Shown one piece after another: positions 47,210-55,874 of a stretch of DNA of 64,000 bases (the stretch's first letter is position 1; every line of letters starts with the position of its first letter). This DNA comes from JBKEAJ01 sp047974415. GTDB lineage: Bacteria > Bacteroidota > Bacteroidia > Bacteroidales > Prolixibacteraceae. The notes below the pieces were generated by a model. That model made no database searches. It saw only the letters and a program-made list of their open reading frames with translations, and was not told the DNA's origin. The stretch spans positions 1-64,000 of the forward strand of contig JBKECH010000002.1 in the NCBI GenBank assembly GCA_047974415.1, written 5' to 3'. The translations under genes and the position numbers were made by a program.

Positions 47210-48433
47210 CTATTTCTCAATTTTGGGGTAGCATAAAAAATGTTTTTCCACCATGGTGTGCAGACCATATATATTTATGTCTGACATCTCGTCGATGGGC
47301 AGTACATTATTGTTTTTGCCTAGGATGCGGATATTGTCGTGCCCACTGTGATATGCCAAGTTAGAAATACTGTCGCAGACCACAAGGTGTTGCGAGGCAT
47401 TCTTGCATTCCGGAAAGAGCGCATCAACCCTATTGCGCTGGCTAATGATATGCTGTGGGTCTATACGCTCATTGCTGATTTCTATCTTGAACAACTTCCT
47501 GTTGTGCAGACCTCCAGATAAGCTCGCAAGGATTGTGTCCTTGTCCTTAGACCAATACTTCAGGCAAGTATGAATGTCGCAGTCATCCATGTCCAGAAAA
47601 TAATCAAGAACCCCACTGTCGGAAACAATCCCACGATGCTCAATCCTCTCTGACAAGAAAGGACGAAGTGTTGGCGTTGTAAAAATATCATTACCAAGCC
47701 CAATCAGCTCCCTTGCTCTCCGCATGGTTTTTATAAGCATCATCTCGGCAGACAAAACCGTCTTGTGCAAATACACCTGCCAGTACATCAGCCTTCGAGC
47801 GATAAGAAATTTCTCAATGGAGTATATACCCTTCTCCTCCACAACAAGCATATCGTCTCGCACGTCCAGCATCTTTATAATTCGGTCGGCACCAACAACC
47901 CCCTCGCTCACACCAGTGTAAAAAGTATCCCTTGTCAGATAATCCAACCTGTCCATGTCCAGCTGACTAGAAACCAATTGATGAAGAAAACCCTTGGAAT
48001 ACTTACCCTCAAAGATTTCTAGCGCCATGTCCAGCTGCCCGTCAAACTCCGCATTCAATCTTTTTATTATTTCGAGCGACAAAACCTCGTGCGAGACACC
48101 AAAAACTATACTATCCTCCAAAACATGCGAAAAAGGTCCATGCCCGATATCGTGAAGAAGTATAGCAATCAATGTCGACTCAGCTTCTTCCTCCGAAATG
48201 TCAACCCCCTTTTGTATCAGAGTATTCAAAGCCAAACGAGTGAGGTGAAACGCCCCCAAGGCATGCTCAAAACGCGTGTGAGAAGCCCCAGGAAAAACAA
48301 TGTTAGTAAGTCCCAACTGCTTTATCCTGCGAAGACGTTGGAAATATCGATGTTCAATCAGACTTAAAAACAAAGAATTGTCGATACTGATAAACCCATG
48401 TACAGGGTCGTTTATAATTTTCCTTTTTGTCAT
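47210..48433 (-). CDS. HD domain phosphohydrolase (dNTPase-like)
   Basis: A 407-residue cytoplasmic HD-superfamily protein resembling dGTP triphosphohydrolases and SAMHD1-like enzymes: IINDPVHGFISI, FPGASHTRFEHALGAFHL, ILLHDIGHGPFSHVLE (the HD pair), and SSQLDMDRLDYLTRDTFYTGVSEG with the later Asp ligand. It probably hydrolyses nucleoside triphosphates. It is directly upstream of lpxD with 43 nt between, a common order in Bacteroidales, though a role in lipid A synthesis is not implied. Confidence 0.9.
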   Translation of the reverse strand: MTKRKIINDPVHGFISIDNSLFLSLIEHRYFQRLRRIKQLGLTNIVFPGASHTRFEHALGAFHLTRLALNTLIQKGVDISEEEAESTLIAILLHDIGHGPFSHVLEDSIVFGVSHEVLSLEIIKRLNAEFDGQLDMALEIFEGKYSKGFLHQLVSSQLDMDRLDYLTRDTFYTGVSEGVVGADRIIKMLDVRDDMLVVEEKGIYSIEKFLIARRLMYWQVYLHKTVLSAEMMLIKTMRRARELIGLGNDIFTTPTLRPFLSERIEHRGIVSDSGVLDYFLDMDDCDIHTCLKYWSKDKDTILASLSGGLHNRKLFKIEISNERIDPQHIISQRNRVDALFPECKNASQHLVVCDSISNLAYHSGHDNIRILGKNNNVLPIDEMSDINIYGLHTMVEKHFLCYPKIEK

Positions 48434-48583
48434 AAATAATTTAGTCTTTGTGCACAGTATGGAGAGTTTGGAAGAGAAAAATAGACAATTAACGCACCCA
48501 AAGTCCTAATCACTATGCCACAACTCGTTTTAGAACAACCAAAGAGCAAAAAACTGAGTGCCCACCTAAATCATAGACAAACC

Positions 48584-49096
48584 TCATTTATGCCAGTCAG
48601 AATACATCTTATACGAGTTGGCAATCCTCAGTATCTCGCCTTCCAGCAATTCCGGACCGATATCCTTTATCTTCTTCGCCGGTGCCCCGCCATACACAGA
48701 GCCAGACTCCACCACCGTGCCCTTCGTCACCACAGCTCCAGCCGCAACTATAGAGTTGGACTCCACCACGGCATCGTCAAGCACCACAGCATTCATGCCA
48801 ATCAGAACATTATCCCTGATGGTACAACCATGAACAATAGCACCGTGAGCAATAGACACATTGTTCCCGATATTCGTTGGCGACTTCTTATAAGTAGCAT
48901 GTATGACAGCATTATCCTGAACGTTCACCTGATTTCCCATTCTAATATAGTGAACATCCCCACGCAACACCGCACCATACCATATACTACACCTTTTGCC
49001 CATCTGGACATCTCCTACAATAGTTGCATTCTCAGCAATGAAACAATCCTCGCCAAAAATAGGTTCTTTTTCATTTATCCTCTTTATTAAAGCCAT
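48584..49096 (-). CDS. gamma carbonic anhydrase-like hexapeptide protein
   Basis: A 170-residue trimeric left-handed beta-helix protein. From the ATG at 49096 (MALIKRINEKEPIFGEDCFIAENATIVGDV) it has the family motifs RGDVHYIRMGNQVNVQDNAVIHAT, SIAHGAIVHGCTI and GMNAVVLDDA, where His residues form the metal site. Members include gamma carbonic anhydrases and the PaaY/YrdA group, so catalysis is not assured. The frame extends to 49204 but that part overlaps a dispersed repeat and reads poorly. It is likely monocistronic. Confidence 0.9.
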   Translation of the reverse strand: MALIKRINEKEPIFGEDCFIAENATIVGDVQMGKRCSIWYGAVLRGDVHYIRMGNQVNVQDNAVIHATYKKSPTNIGNNVSIAHGAIVHGCTIRDNVLIGMNAVVLDDAVVESNSIVAAGAVVTKGTVVESGSVYGGAPAKKIKDIGPELLEGEILRIANSYKMYSDWHK

Positions 49097-49145
49097 ATAT
49101 ATTAATTTAATATTCTCCTGCATCTCATCTTTCATGTGTTTAAAA

Positions 49146-49210
49146 TTCTGCAATAAGTTGTAAGCAATAAGATGTAAGCTGTAAGTCGTAAGCATATAGC
49201 TCATAGCATG
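49146..49210 (-). repeat. 108-bp dispersed repeat, partial copy 3
   Basis: Starts TTCTGCAATAAGTTGTAAGC and ends near TAGCTCATAGCATG, matching both ends of the copies at 22.0 and 28.1 kb with a shortened middle. It lies upstream of the carbonic-anhydrase-like gene. Confidence 0.6.
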
Positions 49211-49561
49211 AAAGTTTCATCTTTCTACTACTTTAAAGGAGAGCAAACCCACAGTCAGCACCCATCCTACATTCTTAAACGCCCCAAACTACAACCCCAA
49301 AAAGCAACAATATTATTATCCATCCTAGAGTTAAACACCTGAACCATTAAAGTTCCAAGACCTAAGCACCTTGCAGCACCCACTAACAATACACAAAAAT
49401 AGTGCTTTTTCCCTTTATCTGTTCAGAAACTTAAAAACCAATGAAGAAGTAATACATTATATGCCCAGCCCTATTTTTGCCTATTTTTTGCTGATGAGTC
49501 ATGTTTTTGCAGGGGCAATTACAAATTTTTACCCTTAATGTAAAAATAATACACTTATTTT
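49211..49561. other. gene-free upstream region of the GSIII gene
   Basis: About 350 bp without a supported ORF or RNA. The plus strand is A- and C-rich at the left and AT-rich toward the promoter. I see no clear repeat or hairpin beyond the promoter that follows. Confidence 0.5.
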
Positions 49562-49592
49562 TTGGGGGGCTTTTATTAAATGTCTACTTTTG
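49562..49592 (+). promoter_or_regulatory. promoter of the GSIII gene
   Basis: TTG at 49562-49564, 20 nt, then TACTTTTG at 49585-49592, a full consensus 16 nt before the ATG at 49609. A G6 run forms part of the spacer. Confidence 0.7.
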
Positions 49593-49608
49593 AATCAAAA
49601 TAAAAAAT

Positions 49609-51798
49609 ATGGCACACGTAAGATTTGAAGCGCTCAGAGAAGCGTATTCGAGACATCCAAAAGAAGTAAAAAAAAACAGCCCATTGACATCGGACTACTA
49701 CGGCAAACTCGTTTTCAGCCGGAAAAAAATGGAGAAATACCTATCCAAATACGCCTACAAAGCAGTAGTAGACGCCAGCAGGTCGGGCGCCTCGGTGGAC
49801 AGGCGAGTAGCCAGCGAAATCGCCCTAGGCATGAAACAATGGGCATTGGAAAACGGCGCAACGCACTACACACACTGGTTTCATCCACTTACTGACGGCA
49901 CAGCCGAAAAACACGACGCATTCATAGACATGTCAGAAGAAGGAGGAGTAATAGAAGAATTCTCCGGAAGCCTCCTTGTACAGCAAGAACCAGACGCATC
50001 ATCATTCCCCAATGGAGGAATACGACAAACCTTCGAAGCACGAGGATACACAGCGTGGGACCCCTCGTCGCCAGCATTTATAATCGGCACAACCCTATGC
50101 ATCCCAACAATATTCATATCATACACCGGAGAAGCGCTAGACTACAAAGTACCACTCCTAAAATCAATCGCAGCACTCGATGCAGCATCAGTAGACGTCT
50201 GCCGATACTTTGACAAAAACGTTAGCAAAGTAAACCCTCAACTAGGATGGGAACAAGAGTACTTCCTCGTCGATAGAGCCCTGTTCAGAGCCCGCCCAGA
50301 CCTAGTACTGACAGGACGCACCCTAATGGGCCATTCCTCGTCCAAAGACCAACAACTAGACGACCACTACTTCGGATCAATACCCCCCAGAGTAGCAGCA
50401 TTTATGCGAAACCTCGAAGACGAATGCTACAAAATCGGTATCCCCGCCAAAACAAGACACAACGAAGTCGCCCCAAACCAATTTGAACTAGCACCAATAT
50501 TCGAGGAAATGAACCTTGCCAACGACCATAACCTAATACTTATGGACATAATGAAACGCGTGGCAAACGAACACGACTTCGAAGTCCTATTCCACGAAAA
50601 ACCATTCAAAGGCGTAAACGGATCAGGAAAACACAACAATTGGTCATTAATCACAAACACAGGCGTCAACCTATTCAAACCCGGAAACAAACCAAAAGCA
50701 AACCTACAGTTCCTAACCTTCGTAATAAACACCCTCAAAGCAGTACTAGATAATCAGGACCTGCTCAGAGCCGGAATACTAACAGCTGGAAACACCCACA
50801 GGCTCGGCGCAAACGAAGCCCCCCCATCAATAATATCAGTGTTCTTAGGAACAGAAGTATCCAAAATGTTGGACGTGATGGAAAGCGCCGTCAGCGATAA
50901 ACCCCTCACCCCAGACGAAAAAACAGCACTCAAACTAAACATCGGGCGAATACCCGAAATACTCCTCGATACCACAGACCGAAACCGTACATCCCCATTT
51001 GCATTTACAGGAAACCGGTTCGAGTTTCGCGCCGTTGGCTCATCAGCAAACTGTGCCTCCGCCCTTGTAATCCTAAACGCCGCAATGGCAAGGCAACTGA
51101 AACTCTTTAAAGCCGACGTGGACAAACTGATAGACGAAGGCAAAAGCAAAGACGACGCAATATTCCAAATCCTGAAAAGAATAATAATCGAAACAAAAAA
51201 AATACGATTTAGCGGAAACGGATATAGCGACGAATGGGTGGAAGAAGCAAAAAAACGAGGACTTACAAACGTGAACTCCGTGCCAGAAGCAATGGACGCA
51301 TACATGACGGAACACTCAAAAGAACTATTCTCGAACCTCAAAATATTCAACCTTAAAGAGCTGGAAGGTAGAACAGAAGTGGAACACGAGAAATATATGA
51401 AGAAAATACAGATCGAAGCACGCGTGCTGGGGGATTTGGCAATAAACCACATCATCCCTACGGCAATTAAATACCAAACCTCGATGGTCGAAAACGTTAA
51501 GGGGCTCAAAGAAATATTTGATGACGGCGAATATGAAAAACATGCCACAAACAGGAAAGACCTCATAAAGAAAATGTCCGAACACATCGAAACCGTCAAA
51601 GCAGGTGTCTCCGAAATGGTTAACGAACGCAAGAAAGCAAATGTTATTGAGGACGTCAGAGAGAGAGCGTATGCTTATTGCAACAATGTTGCACCCTACC
51701 TCGACAAAATAAGGTATCATATTGACAAACTAGAGCTAATTGTCGATAATGAGATATGGCCATTGCCAAAATATAGGGAGCTACTATTTACTCGATGA
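49609..51798 (+). CDS. glnN: glutamine synthetase type III
   Basis: A 729-residue GSIII, the large hexamer-of-dimers class of glutamine synthetase common in Bacteroidota that makes glutamine from glutamate, ammonia and ATP. Family blocks are evident: GATHYTHWFHPLTDGTAEKHDAF, SSFPNGGIRQTFEARGYTAWDPSSPAFI, NPQLGWEQEYFLVD, ARHNEVAPNQFELAP-type KTRHNEVAPNQFELAP, HEKPFKGVNGSGKHNNWSL and NRTSPFAFTGNRFEFRAVGSS. The start is fixed by the promoter. The coding strand is markedly A/C-rich. A strong terminator follows. It is the only ammonium-assimilation gene here. Confidence 0.97.
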   Translation: MAHVRFEALREAYSRHPKEVKKNSPLTSDYYGKLVFSRKKMEKYLSKYAYKAVVDASRSGASVDRRVASEIALGMKQWALENGATHYTHWFHPLTDGTAEKHDAFIDMSEEGGVIEEFSGSLLVQQEPDASSFPNGGIRQTFEARGYTAWDPSSPAFIIGTTLCIPTIFISYTGEALDYKVPLLKSIAALDAASVDVCRYFDKNVSKVNPQLGWEQEYFLVDRALFRARPDLVLTGRTLMGHSSSKDQQLDDHYFGSIPPRVAAFMRNLEDECYKIGIPAKTRHNEVAPNQFELAPIFEEMNLANDHNLILMDIMKRVANEHDFEVLFHEKPFKGVNGSGKHNNWSLITNTGVNLFKPGNKPKANLQFLTFVINTLKAVLDNQDLLRAGILTAGNTHRLGANEAPPSIISVFLGTEVSKMLDVMESAVSDKPLTPDEKTALKLNIGRIPEILLDTTDRNRTSPFAFTGNRFEFRAVGSSANCASALVILNAAMARQLKLFKADVDKLIDEGKSKDDAIFQILKRIIIETKKIRFSGNGYSDEWVEEAKKRGLTNVNSVPEAMDAYMTEHSKELFSNLKIFNLKELEGRTEVEHEKYMKKIQIEARVLGDLAINHIIPTAIKYQTSMVENVKGLKEIFDDGEYEKHATNRKDLIKKMSEHIETVKAGVSEMVNERKKANVIEDVRERAYAYCNNVAPYLDKIRYHIDKLELIVDNEIWPLPKYRELLFTR

Positions 51799-51822
51799 TT
51801 GAACTCAATCTCGATTGATGCA

Positions 51823-51854
51823 AAAGGATGTCTGACGGACATCCTTTTTTATTT
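51823..51854 (+). terminator. terminator of the GSIII gene
   Basis: A perfect 10-bp stem AAAGGATGTC/GACATCCTTT with a 5-nt loop, followed by TTTATTTT, 25 nt after the stop codon. Confidence 0.9.
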
Positions 51855-52040
51855 TATACCAAGCGTGATGATAATCTAAGCCGATTATAGTGCTAGAAAT
51901 AATAGTGAAAATAATATTTAGAACGATTATTACGCAATGACTATCCCAAGATGAGTAGTTTATAGCCTTACGAATACTCGAAATGTTCCAGAATTTATAA
52001 TCCAGAGTCTTTCGAGCAAAATAATGAGTCCAAAATGTAT

Positions 52041-52289
52041 CATCTGGAGCTTTCCGAATGCTCGAATGCCCTCAGAATACATACTCTTTAACTTTTCGAG
52101 CTTTCGAACGGTAAACAATTTAACATCTGGAGCTTTCCGAATGCTCGAATGCCCTCAGAATACATACTCTTTAACTTTTCGAGCTTTCGAACGGCAAACA
52201 ATTTAACATCTGGAGCTTTCCGAATGCTCGAATGCTCCCAGAATACATGTTCTTTAACTTTTCGAGCTTTCGAATGCTCTCAAACTATA
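52041..52289. repeat. 83-bp tandem repeat, three units
   Basis: Units begin at 52041, 52124 and 52207 with CATCTGGAGCTTTCCGAATG and contain TTTTCGAGCTTTCGAACGG. Degenerate partial units flank both sides (from about 51960 and to about 52320). Short CGAGC/GCTCG and TTCGAA motifs give each unit hairpin potential. Non-coding; it fills most of the 627-bp gap between the GSIII gene and tRNA-fMet. Confidence 0.85.
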
Positions 52290-52388
52290 TATTCTTTATT
52301 CTTCTGTGCAAAATAATGATTTAAAAATGTGCTGTATAGATCTTTCCGAGAACAATTGTCATATTAGTATTTATAATTTGGATACAAA

Positions 52389-52420
52389 AAAAGAGAGATG
52401 CGTTTTTGTATCTCTCTTTT
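52389..52420 (-). terminator. terminator downstream of tRNA-fMet
   Basis: On the minus strand AAAAGAGAGAT/ATCTCTCTTTT (11 bp, 10-nt loop) is extended by three more T, making a U7 run, 6 nt after the tRNA. An overlapping alternative stem, GATACAAAAA/TTTTTGTATC (52381-52390 with 52103+300 i.e. 52403-52412), is mutually exclusive with it. Confidence 0.8.
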
Positions 52421-52425
52421 GGTAG

Positions 52426-52498
<73 letters not shown>

Positions 52499-52523
52499 AT
52501 ATTATGGCACAAAGGTAGTGCTT

Positions 52524-53387
52524 TTATTTATTCAATCCAAATTTATATGACAACATTTTGTAAAATAATTTGACAACTAAGAATGTAGATGCATGGTTTT
52601 GTTCTATTGGGGCTAGCTCAACTAGGTCGAAACCAACAACATTGCGTTGTTCAAAGACTTTGCGTAAGAAGGATAGACACTGGTACCATTGTAGGCCTCC
52701 TGGTTCGGGCGTGCCAGTGTTTGGCATGATGGAGGGGTCTAGTGCGTCTAAATCTAAAGAGATGTAGACATTGTCTCCTAGCTTGGCTATTGCTTTGTCC
52801 ATCCATTGGTTGTCACTGTAAATGTTGTGAGCAAAGAAGGTTTTAGATTTGTTTGTGTATTCCAGTTCCGAGATGTCCATGCTTCGTATGCCTACTTGCA
52901 CAAGGTTGTTGCGTTGTGAGGTTTCGTGCATTGCGCATGCATGGTTGAACGGAGTGCCTTGATATTCTTTTCTTAGGTCGGCATGGGCGTCTAGGTGCAA
53001 TACCGATAGATTGTTATATTCCTCGGAGAATGCTCTTAGAATACCGATGCTTACGGAGTGTTCGCCTCCCAAAAAAGTAAGGAACTTGTTTGTTTTTAGG
53101 AGTTCTTTGGTTTTTGTATAGACCTCGTCGACCATTTGCGAGGGGCTGTGGCACTTTCCTATTTCGGGTAGTACGGCAATGCCATGTTTGTAGACTTCGC
53201 AGTTGGTCTCTATGTCATAGTACTCGATTTGTGGGGAGGCTTTCATAAACTCCTCGAAAGCTCTGTCTGCTCCTTTTATGTAGGTGCTAGTGCCGTCGTA
53301 GGGGATGGCTTGCAAGAGGATGTTTGCTGTGCTGGCATCGGCATATTCTGTGGGGATGTCGGCAAAGGTCTTCGGAGTGTCATTCAT
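52524..53387 (-). CDS. speB: agmatinase/arginase family ureohydrolase
   Basis: A binuclear manganese hydrolase; after an arginine decarboxylase it most likely converts agmatine to putrescine and urea. Motifs: FLGGEHSVSIG, LHLDAHADLRKEYQGTPFNHACAMH and SLDLDALDPSIMPNTGTPEPGGL supply the metal ligands. An in-frame TTG at 53393 is possible, but the ATG at 53387 (MNDTPKTFADIP, 287 aa) overlaps the upstream stop by 8 nt and is preferred. The tight overlap with the decarboxylase gene supports a shared pathway. Confidence 0.92.
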   Translation of the reverse strand: MNDTPKTFADIPTEYADASTANILLQAIPYDGTSTYIKGADRAFEEFMKASPQIEYYDIETNCEVYKHGIAVLPEIGKCHSPSQMVDEVYTKTKELLKTNKFLTFLGGEHSVSIGILRAFSEEYNNLSVLHLDAHADLRKEYQGTPFNHACAMHETSQRNNLVQVGIRSMDISELEYTNKSKTFFAHNIYSDNQWMDKAIAKLGDNVYISLDLDALDPSIMPNTGTPEPGGLQWYQCLSFLRKVFEQRNVVGFDLVELAPIEQNHASTFLVVKLFYKMLSYKFGLNK

Positions 53388-54783
53388 AGCCAAGTATCCT
53401 CATCATGTCTTCGGCTGTTTGTTCATTGCGATATACGTAGTCTATAAAATTGCCAGTGTCATCGCGGTCTATAATAACATGCTTGGGCGAAGGGATGAGG
53501 CAGTGCTTTATGCCTCCATAGCCACTGATGGAGTCTTGATATGCGCCAGTGTGGAAAAATCCGATGTACAGGGGTTCGCTGTCCTCGTCTTTTGTAACTG
53601 GTAGCAAGACTTGCTGGTTCATATCTTCGGAGTTGTAATAGTCGGAGTGGTCGCAACTGATGCCTCCTATGTTGGCTCGTTCGTAGGGTCTGTCCCATTT
53701 GTTTACGGGGAGTAAGATGAACTTCTCGAATATGGACCAAGCATCGGGAATGGTGTTCATTAGGCTGTTGTCAACAAAATACCATTTTTCGGCGTCGTTT
53801 TGTTGTTTTTTCTCAATGACAGAAAAAATAATAGCGCTGCTTTCGCCAACGGTAAATTTACCGAACTCGGTGTAAATGTCTGGTTCGTCTACACCTTCGC
53901 GCCTACAAACCTCCTGTATGTTCTTAACTATTTCTTGTATCATGTACTCGTAGTCATATTCAAAACCTAGGTGGTTTCTTATGGGGAAGCCTCCTCCTAG
54001 GTTGATAGAATCTAGTGTTGGGCACAGTTTCTTAAGCTCGATAAATGTGCTTAGGGTCTTTTGAAATTCCCCCCAATAGTACAACGAATCTTTGATGCCA
54101 GAATCTACAAAGAAGTGAAGCATCTTAAGCTCAAATTTTTTGTTGTTGGCAATTTTTTCGTTGTAGAAGTTCATTATTTCTGATTGACGAATGCCCAAAC
54201 GGGAGGTGTAGTAGTTTGACTGAGATTCTTCATCTATGGCACGACGGATGCCGATTTTTATTTTTTTATTTCCAGATATAGCCTCTATTCTGTCAAGTTC
54301 TTTTGTACTATCTAGAACAATAACCGAATTTTTAAAGCCTGCCTCGTGCATCTGCATTAATTTTTCTAGGTAGTCGTCAGTTTTGTAGCCATTGTGTATA
54401 ATATGGCGCGATTTGCTAAATTCTCCTTTTTTTTGCAGTCGCATTACTAGGTCGATGTCGAACGCCGAGGAGGTTTCTAGGTTTACATTGTGTTTCAAGG
54501 CTGCGCTCATCACGTGGTTGAAGTGGCAGCACTTTGTGCAGTAACAATAATGATATTTTCCTTCGTAGCCAGTGCGCTTTATAGCGCGGTTGAATAGATT
54601 GCGCGCTTTTTTGATTTGGTCGCCGATGCGAGGTAAATATACTAGTTTGAAGGGGGTTCCGTATTTTTTTATCAAATACATTAATGAAACTCCGTGAAAT
54701 GTTAGATTTCCGTCTCGTAAATCAAAACCGTCTTGAGGAAAGTAATAACTTTGCTCAACCAAATCGAAATATGTGTTCTTCAT
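53380..54783 (-). CDS. PLP-dependent arginine decarboxylase (fold type III, short form)
   Basis: A 467-residue alanine-racemase-fold decarboxylase. The PLP lysine is Lys84 in YHYCYCTKCCHFNHV, where the usual YAxKAN is replaced by a Cys-rich YCTKCCHF. LETSSAFDIDLVMRLQ, SINLGGGFPIRN (phosphate-binding glycines) and CDHSDYY follow. It is shorter than E. coli SpeA (~658), lacking its inserted domains, and belongs to the branch found with agmatinase in Bacteroidota. With the overlapping agmatinase gene it should make putrescine from arginine. Arginine specificity rests on this pairing. Confidence 0.88.
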   Translation of the reverse strand: MKNTYFDLVEQSYYFPQDGFDLRDGNLTFHGVSLMYLIKKYGTPFKLVYLPRIGDQIKKARNLFNRAIKRTGYEGKYHYCYCTKCCHFNHVMSAALKHNVNLETSSAFDIDLVMRLQKKGEFSKSRHIIHNGYKTDDYLEKLMQMHEAGFKNSVIVLDSTKELDRIEAISGNKKIKIGIRRAIDEESQSNYYTSRLGIRQSEIMNFYNEKIANNKKFELKMLHFFVDSGIKDSLYYWGEFQKTLSTFIELKKLCPTLDSINLGGGFPIRNHLGFEYDYEYMIQEIVKNIQEVCRREGVDEPDIYTEFGKFTVGESSAIIFSVIEKKQQNDAEKWYFVDNSLMNTIPDAWSIFEKFILLPVNKWDRPYERANIGGISCDHSDYYNSEDMNQQVLLPVTKDEDSEPLYIGFFHTGAYQDSISGYGGIKHCLIPSPKHVIIDRDDTGNFIDYVYRNEQTAEDMMRILGYE

Positions 54784-55196
54784 TTTAGCTCTTAGCTGCT
54801 AGCTTTTTACTAGCCTTTAATCTGTATAAAATCCGAGAATATATTTTAGAAATCAATCATGCTGTAAGTGCTTTCTAGTTTAGACTCTCAACATTATGGA
54901 CAGGTACTGCTTAATTGTTATCTTGAGAAGTTCCTACATATAAATTCGGATAAACTTAATAATTATTCTTGTAAAATTTCCTTGTGCCTAATATTTCAAT
55001 ACTAAATTGAAAGACGGTGTCTGTACGTTTCCTAATCTCGCTTTTAGTATATTCTTCAAAACAAGCACGCAAAGGTATATAAAAATAATTCAAATAGGTG
55101 TATGTCCTAGAGACGAAAATCGGGAGAGAAGGAAATTTTAAACCTGAATCAGTGCATCTCAATGATGTTGTTGAGCCTATGCATCATGCAAGGGAG
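54784..55196. other. gap between arginine decarboxylase and ispD
   Basis: No gene supported. It holds a family 1 repeat fragment (54871-54908) and a minus-strand TACCTTTG (55070-55077) with no -33 partner at the right distance. That element could start a ~285-nt leader for the decarboxylase. Confidence 0.45.
54871..54908 (-). mobile_element. fragment of a family 1 MITE-like element
   Basis: CTAGTTTAGACTCTCAACAT, then TATGGACAGGTAC, matches the inverted left end of the family as at 61540-61572. The rest is missing. Confidence 0.55.
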
Positions 55197-55874
55197 CTAA
55201 GAAATACTATTGATTAGAGCTTCGGCAATTTTAAGGTCGGAAGGATAGGTGATTTTGATGTTCTCGACATTTCCTTCTACGCATTCAATTTTTATTCCAG
55301 AGTTTTCTGCTACAGACGCATCGTCAGTGAAGCAGTCTTTGTATTCTTTTTTGTAGCATTCTTTTATCAGTGATGTTTTAAAGGTTTGTGGGGTTTGTAC
55401 TGATAAGAATTTTGAGCGGTCGACGCTCTTGGTGCTGTTGTCATCATTGATGCGTCTTAGGGATTCACTTGCTTGTCGAGTTGGTACAGTAGCGCTATGT
55501 TTTTTAGCGCTTTCTAGGCAGCGTTTCAAGGTGGCAAGGTCAACCATTGGCCTCACGCCGTCGTGTATCATAACGATGCCAGTATCGTTTGTTATTTCAG
55601 ACAAGCCGTTTCTAACGGAATGATACCGAGTTTTGCCCCCTGTAGTAATTGTGTGGACAATCTCGAAGTGTTCGCGTACAATGTATTGAGTCCATGTGTC
55701 GATTTGTTCTTTGGGAAGTACTACGATGATGTTTGCTTCGTTGCAAAACGAATAAAAGCGTCTGATGGTATGCGCCAGTATAGGTTCGCCTTTTAACAGG
55801 AGGAATTGTTTTGGCACTTCCGTTTGCATTCTAGACCCATTGCCTCCTGCAACAATAACTACACTTAAGTTCAT
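55197..55874 (-). CDS. ispD: 2-C-methyl-D-erythritol 4-phosphate cytidylyltransferase
   Basis: The third enzyme of the MEP isoprenoid pathway, coupling MEP to CTP. The 225-residue product has the nucleotidyltransferase start VVIVAGGNGSRMQTEVPKQFLLLKGEPILAHTI, VMIHDGVRPMVD, and the C-terminal LSVQTPQTFKTSLIKECYKKEYKDCFTDDASVAENSGIKIECVEGN. Length is normal. Its ATG overlaps the mutL stop (ATGA), suggesting translational coupling. Other MEP genes are not in the window. Confidence 0.95.
   Translation of the reverse strand: MNLSVVIVAGGNGSRMQTEVPKQFLLLKGEPILAHTIRRFYSFCNEANIIVVLPKEQIDTWTQYIVREHFEIVHTITTGGKTRYHSVRNGLSEITNDTGIVMIHDGVRPMVDLATLKRCLESAKKHSATVPTRQASESLRRINDDNSTKSVDRSKFLSVQTPQTFKTSLIKECYKKEYKDCFTDDASVAENSGIKIECVEGNVENIKITYPSDLKIAEALINSIS

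Noticed and set aside
47500..51200. C-over-G and A-rich skew of the plus strand, as a sign of foreign DNA
   Set aside because: It spans genes on both strands that are core Bacteroidota genes (HD hydrolase, GSIII). Similar skews follow coding strands elsewhere in the window.
54956..55162. 68-codon minus-strand ORF between the arginine decarboxylase and ispD
   Set aside because: Low-complexity, no promoter or family signature.
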